Of a stretch of DNA of 14,959 bases, positions 8,202 through 14,959 are shown in pieces. The notes beneath the pieces are model-generated. The model was not told where the DNA came from, searched no databases, and saw nothing but the letters and a program-made list of their open reading frames with translations. This DNA is from an uncultured Eubacteriales bacterium. Lineage in GTDB: Bacteria > Bacillota > Clostridia > Oscillospirales > CAG-382. The position numbers were made by a program, and so were the translations under genes. Where the stretch lies: assembly GCA_934444485.1 (NCBI GenBank), contig CAKSCN010000048.1, positions 1-14,959 on the forward strand, read 5' to 3'. The number at the start of each line of letters is the position of its first letter. Positions within the stretch are counted from its first letter, which is position 1.

Positions 8202-8243
8202 GTTTCTCACCTCCGAGGCACATAACACTGCCATACTACCCAA

Positions 8244-8272
8244 ATTATAATGTCCGACGCACGGAATTTCAA
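8244..8272 (-). promoter_or_regulatory. Promoter of the split AraC gene
   Basis: On the minus strand TTGAAA (8272-8267) and TATAAT (8249-8244) lie 17 bases apart. Transcription should begin near 8237, which supports the GTG start at 8201 over upstream alternatives. The intact promoter argues that the gene was active until recently, or still is. Confidence 0.8.
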
Positions 8273-8335
8273 TACACGAGTGTAATTTTTTTGTAACATT
8301 GCCGCTTAAAATCGGCGGAAACCGAAAGGAACAAT

Positions 8336-9142
8336 ATGAGAATACCTTATTTATGCCCAAAATGCCGTAATGAGCTTACCTCGGACGGCAAAAGTTTAAG
8401 GTGCGCCGACGGTCACGTCTACGATATATCCGCCGACGGATACGTAAATCTGACCTCGGGTCATCTTCAGGGCGGAGATTCAAAAGAAATGTGCCGTGCA
8501 AGGAGGGATTTCCTCGCCGGAGACTACTATCTTCCCCTTGCCGAAGCGCTTGCACAGCTTCTTTCATCTTGCGGCACTGCCGTCGATATGGGGTGCGGAG
8601 AGGGATACTACGACAGAGTTATAGCAAGAGAATGCGCAGACCTATCGATTGTCGGTCTTGATCTCTCCAAAGAAACGGTGAGACTTGCGTCAAAGGCGGC
8701 AAAACGTGAGGGCTTGTCGGACAGATTGTCGTATGCCGTCGCCGGTATCTTTGACACGCCTTTTGCCGACGAGAGCTTTGACGCAGCAATCTCTGTTTTC
8801 GCACCGGTTGCAGACGCCGAATGCCGCAGAGTACTCCGAAAAAACGGCAGAATGATTGTCGCCACACCCGGAGAAATGCACCTCGACGGACTCAAAAGTG
8901 CGGTTTACGAAAGGCCGTATACCAATATTGAAAAAATGAAGAGCTACGACGGATTTGAAATTTCCGACATTAAGCGTGTGAGAGGGGAAATTGAAGTTGC
9001 GGGTGCGAATATAGAAAACCTCTTTCTCATGACGCCGTACTATTGGAAAACGTCTGAAAAGGACGCCGCAAAGCTGACAGAGCTTGAAAAACTTGTCACA
9101 CATTACGATTTTATAATGACAGTCTTCGCAAAGCGGATATGA
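8336..9142 (+). CDS. rlmA: 23S rRNA (guanine-N1)-methyltransferase, RlmA family
   Basis: This 268-residue SAM-dependent enzyme methylates N1 of a guanine in 23S rRNA (G745 in Escherichia coli; the related TlrB group uses G748). The N-terminal zinc finger is visible as C7-x2-C10, C23 and H27, followed by the family segment DGYVNLTSGHLQGGDSKEMC and ARRDFL. SAM motif I is VDMGCGEGYY at about 83-92, and the acidic motif II is IVGLDLSKETV. The C-terminal part is typical for length and composition. The start at 8336 has AAAGGA about 6 bases upstream. It is divergent from the split AraC gene and lies alone among glycan genes. I could not find a convincing promoter in the 130 bases upstream. TlrB-type members can confer macrolide resistance in producers, but nothing here points to that role. 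Confidence 0.9.
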   Translation: MRIPYLCPKCRNELTSDGKSLRCADGHVYDISADGYVNLTSGHLQGGDSKEMCRARRDFLAGDYYLPLAEALAQLLSSCGTAVDMGCGEGYYDRVIARECADLSIVGLDLSKETVRLASKAAKREGLSDRLSYAVAGIFDTPFADESFDAAISVFAPVADAECRRVLRKNGRMIVATPGEMHLDGLKSAVYERPYTNIEKMKSYDGFEISDIKRVRGEIEVAGANIENLFLMTPYYWKTSEKDAAKLTELEKLVTHYDFIMTVFAKRI

Positions 9143-9154
9143 AAATTTTGCTCG

Positions 9155-9166
9155 TTTGTTAACAAA
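9155..9166. promoter_or_regulatory. Perfect palindrome upstream of the GH4 promoter
   Basis: TTTGTTAACAAA is a perfect 12-base palindrome that ends 6 bases before the -35 box of the GH4 gene. Its TTGT/ACAA half-sites resemble the dyads at 4419-4437 and 13779-13791. A looser dyad AAATT-GTGCA-AATTT (9203-9217) lies over the predicted transcription start. Operator function is inference. Confidence 0.35.
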
Positions 9167-9172
9167 ATACCG

Positions 9173-9201
9173 TTGAAATTTCTGACGTATAATGATATAC
9201 T
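9173..9201 (+). promoter_or_regulatory. Promoter of the GH4 glycosidase gene
   Basis: TTGAAA (9173-9178) and TATACT (9196-9201) are separated by 17 bases. A TATAAT at 9188-9193 lacks a partner box at the right distance. Transcription should start near 9208, about 75 bases before the start codon. Confidence 0.7.
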
Positions 9202-9282
9202 CAAATTGTGCAAATTTATTTCGTGCATTCAAGTATTGCGGACGCAAACAAAATCCGCAGTTTGAAGAGGAAGGAGCATATC

Positions 9283-10602
9283 ATGAAGAAAATAGCGGTT
9301 ATAGGCGCAGGAAGCTTTAACTTTACCCGTGCCATTGTACGTGACATTTTTTCGTTCCCGGCACTTTCGGATTCGGCAATCGAGCTTGTCGATATTCCGG
9401 AGGGTGAGGAGAAAATGGAGGCGGCAAGACTCGTCATTCAAAAGCTGATAGACGAGGGCGGCTACAAGGGAACCGTACACTCCGGCTTTGACAGAAGAGC
9501 CGCACTTGAGGGTGCGGACGGCGTGCTTATCACAATAAGAAGTGATAAACCCGAGGTTTGGGCGAAGGATCTCACAATTCCCGAAAAGTACGGCGTTACA
9601 TATTCGGTCGGAGACACAAGAGGTCCTGCCGGTATATTCCGTTTTCTCAGAAGCGCACCTATTCTCCGTGAAATTTGCCGTGACATAGAGGAGCTTTGTC
9701 CGAATGCGCTCGTTCTCAATTACGCAAATCCCATGGCGATGCTTTGCAGATATCTTCAGGGCGAGACAAGCCTTAACGTAACCGGACTCTGCCACAGCGT
9801 TCAGGGAACGTCGGAAATGCTTGCACAGTGGCTCGGTGCGGATATGAAGGATATAACATACCTTTGCGCCGGAATTAACCATCAGGCATTTTACCTCGAC
9901 TATAAGTGGAAGGGCGAGGACGCATATCCGCTGATAAGAAAGCTTCTCGAAAACGAGGAGTACTACAACAAGGAGCTTGTCCGCAATGAAATGTTCTTGA
10001 ACCTCGGATATTATCCCACCGAGTCCTCCGGACACAATTCCGAGTACAACGCATGGTTCAGAAAGCGTCCCGACCTTATAGAAAAGTACTGCACCCACGG
10101 CACGGGCTGGAATCCCGGACATACGAATTTCTCGATTGGAGAGATAGCAAAGAGAGATGCGGCGCGAGGCGAAGAAATGAGAAAGATGCTTGATTCTCCC
10201 ATAGATCTCAAGAGAGGGCATGAGTACGCCGCATACATTTTCAATGCCGTCTTCGGAGACGGAGAGCTTTTCGAGTTCAACGGCAACATCAGAAACTTCG
10301 GACTCATCGACAACCTTCCTTACGGCGCTTGCGTAGAAGTCCCCGTGCTTGCGTCGAAATACGGTCTCAAGGCGATGCACGTCGGAGATATGCCGAGACA
10401 GCTTGCGGCAATAATAAATACCAACGCTCAGGTCGAGGAGCTTGCGGTTGAGGGATGCATCGAGGGCGACAAGACCAAGATTTTCCACGCCGTACTCAAT
10501 GATCCGCTTACCGCCGCCGTCTGCTCGATGCGTGAAGCAAAAGCGCTTACGGATGAACTTTTCGAGGCGAACCGTGAGTACCTGCCGCAGTTTAAGTTCT
10601 GA
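9283..10602 (+). CDS. GH4 family glycosidase, MelA-type alpha-galactosidase
   Basis: A 439-residue cytoplasmic enzyme of glycoside hydrolase family 4. Members use NAD+ and a divalent metal (usually Mn2+) and act by an oxidation-elimination mechanism. The N-terminal nucleotide-binding fold is clear (KKIAVIGAGSFNFTR). NYANPMAM lies at about 146-153. The subgroup motif GLCHSVQGT (CHSV at 170-173) matches the MelA alpha-galactosidase class, as opposed to the CHEV motif reported for alpha-galacturonidases. AGINHQAFYLDY (His200) supplies the second metal ligand with Cys170. The start at 9283 has AAGGAG 6 bases upstream; a longer frame from 9208 begins at the transcription start. It has its own promoter and terminator. 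The probable substrate is an alpha-galactoside oligomer imported by a system outside the window. The exact sugar is uncertain because GH4 specificity is hard to predict. Confidence 0.87.
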   Translation: MKKIAVIGAGSFNFTRAIVRDIFSFPALSDSAIELVDIPEGEEKMEAARLVIQKLIDEGGYKGTVHSGFDRRAALEGADGVLITIRSDKPEVWAKDLTIPEKYGVTYSVGDTRGPAGIFRFLRSAPILREICRDIEELCPNALVLNYANPMAMLCRYLQGETSLNVTGLCHSVQGTSEMLAQWLGADMKDITYLCAGINHQAFYLDYKWKGEDAYPLIRKLLENEEYYNKELVRNEMFLNLGYYPTESSGHNSEYNAWFRKRPDLIEKYCTHGTGWNPGHTNFSIGEIAKRDAARGEEMRKMLDSPIDLKRGHEYAAYIFNAVFGDGELFEFNGNIRNFGLIDNLPYGACVEVPVLASKYGLKAMHVGDMPRQLAAIINTNAQVEELAVEGCIEGDKTKIFHAVLNDPLTAAVCSMREAKALTDELFEANREYLPQFKF

Positions 10603-10620
10603 TTTTATAATACATGGCGA

Positions 10621-10650
10621 CGCAGCTCTGAAAAATGGGCTGCGTTTTTT
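10621..10650 (+). terminator. Terminator of the GH4 gene
   Basis: CGCAGCTC (10621-10628) pairs with GGGCTGCG (10637-10644) around an 8-base loop, and six T follow (10645-10650). It lies 18 bases past the stop codon. Confidence 0.9.
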
Positions 10651-10656
10651 ATGATA

Positions 10657-10687
10657 AAAGAAAACGGCCGGCTTTTCACACCGACCG
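10657..10687 (-). terminator. Terminator of the large glycosidase gene
   Basis: On the minus strand CGGTCGGT (10687-10680) pairs with GCCGGCCG (10672-10665, with G-T pairs) around GTGAAAA. The tail is TTTTCTTTT (10664-10656). It stands back to back with the GH4 terminator, 12 bases after the stop at 10699. Confidence 0.75.
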
Positions 10688-10698
10688 CACCGCATTGA

Positions 10699-13600
10699 TT
10701 ATTCTTTGATTTTTCCCGTTATTTTCGCACCCTTTATGCCGAGAGGGAGAACAAGATAGGTTTCCGTCCATCCCGGCGTTTCCGGCACTCTGTGTTCGTA
10801 CCACTTTTCGTCAAGCTTTCCGCCTCCGATGTCCGCACCGAGCCACGGAAGATCCGGGCGTGAGTATCCGCCCCGTGCCGCACCGACTTCTCCGCACGGT
10901 CTGTGCCACGGCCCGAGTGTGTTCCTTATTGTGGAATAAAGACGTAGCGTAAGCGTGTTTTTGCCGATAACGGCGCCGGTGAGCTTTACCTCGTAAGGGA
11001 GCATTGCAAGCGTGCCGACATAATTTCCGTTTACGAATACCTCGCCGGCTGCGGCGTAAAGTGCGTCGAGACGAAGCGTCGGCTTACATCCGGCAAATGC
11101 CTTCGGAAGCACAAATTCGGTTTCGATATCGAGCGTTCCGGCATAGAAGGGATAACCTTTCGACGACCATTCAAGACCGAGGTTTTCCTTTTCTCCGTCG
11201 AGAACAAACTCGGGACCGACTGCTATTACGTGCGGTATTGTCTGCTCTCTTGCGGAGTTAACGGCAAAGTCGCCGATTATCATCATCTGCTCAAGCTTTG
11301 TGCCGGGGAGATTTTCAAACAGCGAGGTTACCGCCATCGTTGCTTTCTTCGGAGTCTCGAAAATGCGCTTTACGGTTATAACGTGGCGTCCCTCCGATAT
11401 TTCGGGAAGAGCGAGAGTTTCAAACGACCTGTCAAGGTAGTAATCGTCGGGCGTACCTGAGATTTCGGCACCGTCAAGGAATATCCTCTGAAGCTCGGGA
11501 TTTTCCGTCACAAGCTTCGCACCGGTAAGCTTTATGCGTGTCTCAAACTCACATTCAAGCGTGATGCCGCCGTGATAATCCTGCGAGTCGAGTATTTCCT
11601 GTATTGCAAGTATCGGATAGGTTTTCTCCGACATAGCTTCTCCGTCCTTTGCGAAACGGAACATTTCGAGAAGAAGCGCATTCGGAGCGTTGCGTCTTGC
11701 TGTCCACTGCGTCGGAAGCTCAAGCGATATTTCCGAACCGTCACGGTTTTGCATCTGTTTTTCGGCTTTGCACGCCGGCGTCAGTGAGAGCATTATCGAT
11801 TCGCCGCCAAGAAGCGTTATCTTGATTTCCGTATAATCTTTGCATATTGTTGTCGGATAAACGGCTATCTCACCGTTCTGCGGATTGAAAGACTCCGCAT
11901 TAAAATGTCCCTTTACACGGAGCGTTCCGGAGCGTGCTTCACGGCAGTCTCCGTTGAGAACAAAGAAGTTGCGGCAATCGCTGTCCTCGGTGTAGTAAAT
12001 CTTGGTTTGTGTGCCGTCGTCATCGGCAAAGTAGCGGTAGCGTGACGGAAGCGACGTAAGAATCGCCTGAAGCTTTGTCATGTCATGCGCATATTCCGCA
12101 CCGTAAAGCTCATTTGTAAGGTCGCACGGTTCACCCTCGAGAAGCTGCGGATATGCGCCGTAAACAATAACCTTTCCGCCGAGAGAAATGTACTTTTTCA
12201 AGAGTTCGAGAGTCGTTCTCCTAATGTTGCGGAAATAGGGAAGAATTACAGTCTTGTACGTCATTTCTCCGATCGTGAAGCCGTCTTTGTCTGCGCTTCC
12301 CATGCACGCAATCGAATCCTCGTCGCCAAGCTCGAAGTTTTCCTGCATCGAGACAAGAGTCCTGAGCGTTCCGTTGAAGCAAGGCTCATAACGCTGAAGC
12401 TTTGCATTTTGATTTTTGTCCGCACCGGGTGCCTGATACATACAGAATGCCGAGTCCATGGGGTGGAGAAGAAGCGTGTCCCTCACGGGCTTTCCCGAAC
12501 GCAGAAACGCACTCTGACGAGCGACGGCGTCGGTAAGCACATGATACTTTTCAAAGTACGGCTGATAGTAGTTTATGTGCGGCGGATATGCACGCTTTCC
12601 TCTGCCTCTGAGAGAATAGAAGATGCCGTGTACGCTCCTGTGGTTTACGCCGAAAGCGGAAAAATGATCGAAAATGTGCTTCTGGTCACGAAGATTGAGA
12701 TTTTCTGTTGTCACGCCGTACATCTCGCAGAGAATGCGCTTCTTTCCTGCCTGATGCGCCGCCGAAACGCACTGCATGGGAGTGTTGTATATTCCGTAGT
12801 GACGCCAGTACCAATTGTTTTCGCCGTTCGGCTTTATACCTCCGTACTGCCAGTCGAGAGCCGTTTCGAGGTAGTCAATGCCCGGCATATCGAAGTACTT
12901 GTAGCAGGGCATAGTAAAGCAGGTCGCACGAATCTGACTTTCGAGCTTATCCTCCATCATGAGATGACCGCTGAACATAACGCCGTTCTTATTGCACCAG
13001 TCTCTGACCGAACGGAAATACGAGTTCGTGATAAGGTGAAGCACCGTTCTCCAGTATCTGTAGCGCACTCTCTCTGCACCGTCGCCGTTCTCAAAGAGAA
13101 GATACACCTTGTCAAACGGAAAATCCTCGTTCCAGAGCGACTTGAATGCTTTGGGCAAGCCTTTCGTCCAGGGGAGAGAAACGTGAGCGTAGCTCGGCTC
13201 GTCAACCCATACCGAGACTATTGTTTTCCCGAAATCCTCTTTGAAGTCACGCCACATATTCTCGTAGCTCTGCATAACGTAAAATTCGCACGCTTCGGGA
13301 GAGAGCATATCAAGAATGTGTTCCGACGGCACAAGACGGTATTCGTGTTCGCCGTGCGTGCAGAAAAGCTCACCCTGTGTGCTTCCCTTGGGAAACGCCG
13401 CAAGATTGCCGAGTACATACTTGTCCGGCAGACCGAGAACAGCCTCTGGCATATATCCTGCCTGCATAAATACGGTCATGCCGAGTCGCTTTGCGGTGTC
13501 AACCGTTATTCTCATTTTGTGCATGAAGTCCTTGCCCGGATAGTCGGACTTGAGTCCTATGTAGGTTCTCGCAATAACGCTTGCAATGCCCTGTTCGTGC

Positions 13601-13710
13601 ATAAGCTCGAGCTGCCTTATAAGCTCGCCGTCCTCGAGAGTGTCGTTCAACATCCAAAAGTCGGTGCCTCGGCAGTCGTCGGGCGGCGTCAAAAACCTTT
13701 CCTTTTCCAT
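10699..13710 (-). CDS. Large multidomain glycoside hydrolase-like protein (GH106/rhamnosidase-like architecture)
   Basis: A 1003-residue protein without a signal peptide. The N-terminal 420 residues look like a TIM-barrel catalytic part. It includes SVWVDEPSYAH (Glu171), FSGHLMMED, KKRILCEMYGVTTENL (Glu329) and the well-conserved run DHFSAFGVNHRSVHGIFYSL followed by RGRGKRAYPPHINYYQPYF. This pattern recurs in large bacterial proteins annotated as alpha-L-rhamnosidase-like or GH2-like. Glu171 and Glu329 are my candidates for catalytic acids, not proven. Around residues 480-560 a segment like the beta-galactosidase trimerisation (GATase-like) domain follows (YKTVILPYFRNI, GGKVIVYG). The C-terminus carries a GH2-type sugar-binding sandwich (GEVFVNGNYVGTL, LTLRLYSTIRNTLGPWH). 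The start at 13710 has GGAGG 10 bases upstream. It is divergent from an AraC regulator, its likely controller. A pectin- or galactan-type side chain is a reasonable guess for substrate. Confidence 0.75.
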   Translation of the reverse strand: MEKERFLTPPDDCRGTDFWMLNDTLEDGELIRQLELMHEQGIASVIARTYIGLKSDYPGKDFMHKMRITVDTAKRLGMTVFMQAGYMPEAVLGLPDKYVLGNLAAFPKGSTQGELFCTHGEHEYRLVPSEHILDMLSPEACEFYVMQSYENMWRDFKEDFGKTIVSVWVDEPSYAHVSLPWTKGLPKAFKSLWNEDFPFDKVYLLFENGDGAERVRYRYWRTVLHLITNSYFRSVRDWCNKNGVMFSGHLMMEDKLESQIRATCFTMPCYKYFDMPGIDYLETALDWQYGGIKPNGENNWYWRHYGIYNTPMQCVSAAHQAGKKRILCEMYGVTTENLNLRDQKHIFDHFSAFGVNHRSVHGIFYSLRGRGKRAYPPHINYYQPYFEKYHVLTDAVARQSAFLRSGKPVRDTLLLHPMDSAFCMYQAPGADKNQNAKLQRYEPCFNGTLRTLVSMQENFELGDEDSIACMGSADKDGFTIGEMTYKTVILPYFRNIRRTTLELLKKYISLGGKVIVYGAYPQLLEGEPCDLTNELYGAEYAHDMTKLQAILTSLPSRYRYFADDDGTQTKIYYTEDSDCRNFFVLNGDCREARSGTLRVKGHFNAESFNPQNGEIAVYPTTICKDYTEIKITLLGGESIMLSLTPACKAEKQMQNRDGSEISLELPTQWTARRNAPNALLLEMFRFAKDGEAMSEKTYPILAIQEILDSQDYHGGITLECEFETRIKLTGAKLVTENPELQRIFLDGAEISGTPDDYYLDRSFETLALPEISEGRHVITVKRIFETPKKATMAVTSLFENLPGTKLEQMMIIGDFAVNSAREQTIPHVIAVGPEFVLDGEKENLGLEWSSKGYPFYAGTLDIETEFVLPKAFAGCKPTLRLDALYAAAGEVFVNGNYVGTLAMLPYEVKLTGAVIGKNTLTLRLYSTIRNTLGPWHRPCGEVGAARGGYSRPDLPWLGADIGGGKLDEKWYEHRVPETPGWTETYLVLPLGIKGAKITGKIKE

Positions 13711-13777
13711 ACTGTTTACCTCCGAATATAAACCTTACACATTGTTTTCAAAAGAAGTGCAGTTCTTTCACAAAAGT

Positions 13778-13806
13778 ATTGTATCATACAAGGTGGATGT
13801 TATCAA
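13778..13806 (-). promoter_or_regulatory. Promoter of the large glycosidase gene
   Basis: On the minus strand TTGATA (13806-13801) and TACAAT (13783-13778) are 17 bases apart. Transcription should start near 13771, about 60 bases before the start codon. I saw no equally good promoter for the divergent AraC gene. Confidence 0.65.
13779..13791. promoter_or_regulatory. Palindrome over the -10 box of the large glycosidase promoter
   Basis: TTGTAT-C-ATACAA is a perfect inverted repeat with a one-base centre. It covers most of the -10 box, the position expected of a repressor site. It resembles the GntR-type operator core TTGTATACAA with one extra centre base, but no GntR protein is encoded in the window. 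Confidence 0.4.
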
Positions 13807-13844
13807 GGGAGATTTTAATCACATAGCAGGAGAAAATAAACATT

Positions 13845-14705
13845 ATGACGCTTGAGAATTTTCACCCGTTCGTAAGACACGCAAGAAAACTCGGCATAGA
13901 ATGCGGGATTTATTCGGATTTTGTAATCCCGTATGATTGCAGACTTTTTTACATTGCGCATTCGAGCGGCTACGTGCGTTTTGCCGATGAAAAATACGAC
14001 GTTAAAAACGGAGACCTCCTTATCTGGAACTCCGGCGTAAAGTACAGCATGGAGCCGACGGGAGATAGCCGCTGTCTCGAAATTCTTGCGCTGAGCTTTG
14101 ACCTCACAAACGACCGCTCCGACCTTTCAATACCGATCTCTCCCGACGGCGAGGACTGCTATGAGCCGCAAAAGCGTATTTTCTGCGACGACGTCATAGA
14201 CGTGCTTCCGTTTTCGGATTCGCCTCTGTTTTTCAGGGAGGCGTACTTCGCCGAAAATATGCTCTCCGAGATGATAGACGAGTACGACAACTCAAGGCGA
14301 TTTTCGAGCGCCGTGCTTTCGGCAAAGCTTTCGGAGCTGTTCGTGTGCCTTGCACGAAGTTCGGAGAACCGAAGCGGAGATATTTCAGGCGTGATAGACT
14401 ATATCCGCACACATTCCTCCGAAAGACTCACCAACGCAATGCTCGGAAAACGCTTCGGTTTTCACCCAAACTCGCTGAACCGCCTGTTTGTCCTGCACAC
14501 CGGAAAGTCGCTCCACAGTTACATTTTAGACGATAAAATCCGCCGTGCGATAGGACTTTTGGAATCAACCGATATGCAGATATCCGAAATAGGAGAAAGA
14601 GTCGGTTTTGACGACAGCAGCTACTTCACACGCCTTTTCGGCGCAAAGGTCGGCTGTACTCCGTCGATGTACAGAAGCGGCTTGAACAACACAAAGCATA
14701 AATAA
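13845..14705 (+). CDS. AraC-family transcriptional regulator
   Basis: An intact 286-residue regulator. The N-terminal half is a cupin-like ligand domain (YIAHSSGYVRFADEKYDVKN then GDLLIWNSGVKYSMEPTGDS). The C-terminal 100 residues hold the paired AraC helix-turn-helix motifs: IDYIRTHSSERLTNAMLGKR with FGFHPNSLNRLFVLHTGKSL, then ISEIGERVGFDDSSYFTRLF and GCTPSMYRSG. Such proteins usually activate catabolic genes when a sugar is bound. AGGAGA lies about 11 bases before the ATG at 13845. It is divergent from the large glycosidase and convergent with the partial glycosidase at the right edge, so both are plausible targets. It is only distantly like the split AraC at 7184-8201, so it is not a recent copy. 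Confidence 0.9.
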   Translation: MTLENFHPFVRHARKLGIECGIYSDFVIPYDCRLFYIAHSSGYVRFADEKYDVKNGDLLIWNSGVKYSMEPTGDSRCLEILALSFDLTNDRSDLSIPISPDGEDCYEPQKRIFCDDVIDVLPFSDSPLFFREAYFAENMLSEMIDEYDNSRRFSSAVLSAKLSELFVCLARSSENRSGDISGVIDYIRTHSSERLTNAMLGKRFGFHPNSLNRLFVLHTGKSLHSYILDDKIRRAIGLLESTDMQISEIGERVGFDDSSYFTRLFGAKVGCTPSMYRSGLNNTKHK

Positions 14706-14753
14706 AGAGATCCGCCCCTGTCAGAGCCGAAAGCAAAGAAGGAGCGGATTTCT
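14706..14753. terminator. Hairpin between convergent AraC and partial glycosidase genes
   Basis: AGAGATCCGC (14706-14715) pairs with GCGGATTTCT (14744-14753, one G-T pair) around a 28-base loop. Neither side has a strong T run; the minus-strand tail TTTATTT is the better one. It is a probable but weak bidirectional terminator. Confidence 0.45.
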
Positions 14754-14767
14754 CATGTTAATGTATC

Positions 14768-14959
14768 TTATTTTTCGTATACGTCAATCTCGGGGGACGA
14801 AAGAATGCCGAAAGGCTTGAGGTTCGGCTCGTAGGTGAAGTCGTCGCCGGTCGTAAACCACTTGTCGGGACCTATCCATGTGTTTTTTCCGCAGTAATGA
14901 AGCGGTCCGAAGGTGTTAACAAGGCTTCCGTATGCCTTGAACCTTATGTCGTGGTGCCC
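14768..14959 (-). CDS. C-terminal end of a second glycosidase-like protein (partial)
   Basis: The minus strand is open from the right edge to a TAA at 14770-14768 and gives 63 residues. The segment IRFKAYGSLVNTFGPLHYCG resembles LTLRLYSTIRNTLGPWHRPCG near the end of the 1003-residue protein at 10699-13710. The following WIGPDKWFTT is typical of the last strand of the GH2-like sugar-binding sandwich in this group. The rest of the gene lies outside the window. It is convergent with the AraC gene. It is probably a paralogue or family relative of the large glycosidase, but that rests on a short segment. Confidence 0.7.
   Translation of the reverse strand, partial: GHHDIRFKAYGSLVNTFGPLHYCGKNTWIGPDKWFTTGDDFTYEPNLKPFGILSSPEIDVYEK

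Noticed and set aside
8281..8335. Possible promoter for rlmA (TTAAAAT at 8306-8312)
   Set aside because: No -35-like box lies at 16-18 bases, so it was not listed as a feature.
9229..10695. 488-residue open frame on the minus strand opposite the GH4 gene
   Set aside because: It runs through the GH4 terminator and the convergent terminator and shows no domain; it is a shadow of the GH4 gene.
12085..13731. 548-residue open frame on the + strand opposite the large glycosidase
   Set aside because: It has no start signals and no motif, and the opposite strand encodes a clear multidomain protein.
1..14959. CRISPR array, tRNA, rRNA, insertion sequence or integrase
   Set aside because: I saw no regularly spaced direct repeats, cloverleaf, transposase motif or terminal inverted repeats on either strand.

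Overview
The window looks like a chromosomal segment of a gut- or rumen-type Clostridia (Firmicutes). The reasons are strong Shine-Dalgarno sites (AAGGAG/GGAGG), sigma-A-like promoters with 17-bp spacers, a protein that joins an InlB-type repeat to copper-amine-oxidase-N-like domains, XRE and AraC regulators, and a GH4 glycosidase. There is no rRNA, tRNA, CRISPR array or recognisable transposase. The species cannot be named from the sequence.

Left part (1-4317): about 510 bases without a convincing gene carry two strong + strand terminator-like hairpins. Then come three minus-strand units: an XRE-type regulator with TPR-like helical repeats (514-1590, own promoter), a broken cell-surface-type repeat protein (1864-3038, frameshifted at an A6 tract and without a signal peptide), and an M20 amidohydrolase (3085-4299, own promoter).

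Central and right part (4430-14959): this is an accessory carbohydrate region. A consensus promoter drives a two-gene operon of a cytoplasmic right-handed beta-helix protein and a calcineurin-like metallophosphoesterase (4514-7121). Next is a minus-strand AraC regulator split by a frameshift (7184-8201). It is divergent from an rlmA-type 23S rRNA methyltransferase (8336-9142). A GH4 MelA-type alpha-galactosidase (9283-10602) and a 1003-residue glycosidase-like protein (10699-13710, minus) converge on back-to-back terminators. A second AraC regulator (13845-14705) is divergent from the large glycosidase. The C-terminus of what looks like a paralogue of that glycosidase enters from the right edge (14768-14959, minus).

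None of the glycan-active proteins has a visible signal peptide, so the likely role is intracellular breakdown of imported oligosaccharides. AraC proteins would sense the sugars. The transporter and the outer enzymes must lie outside the window, and the substrate cannot be fixed from the sequence. Two genes carry single-base frameshifts, which raises the question of real decay versus assembly error. I see no clear-cut new system. The most interesting candidates are the beta-helix/phosphoesterase pair and a set of TTGT/ACAA dyads at the glycan-gene promoters.
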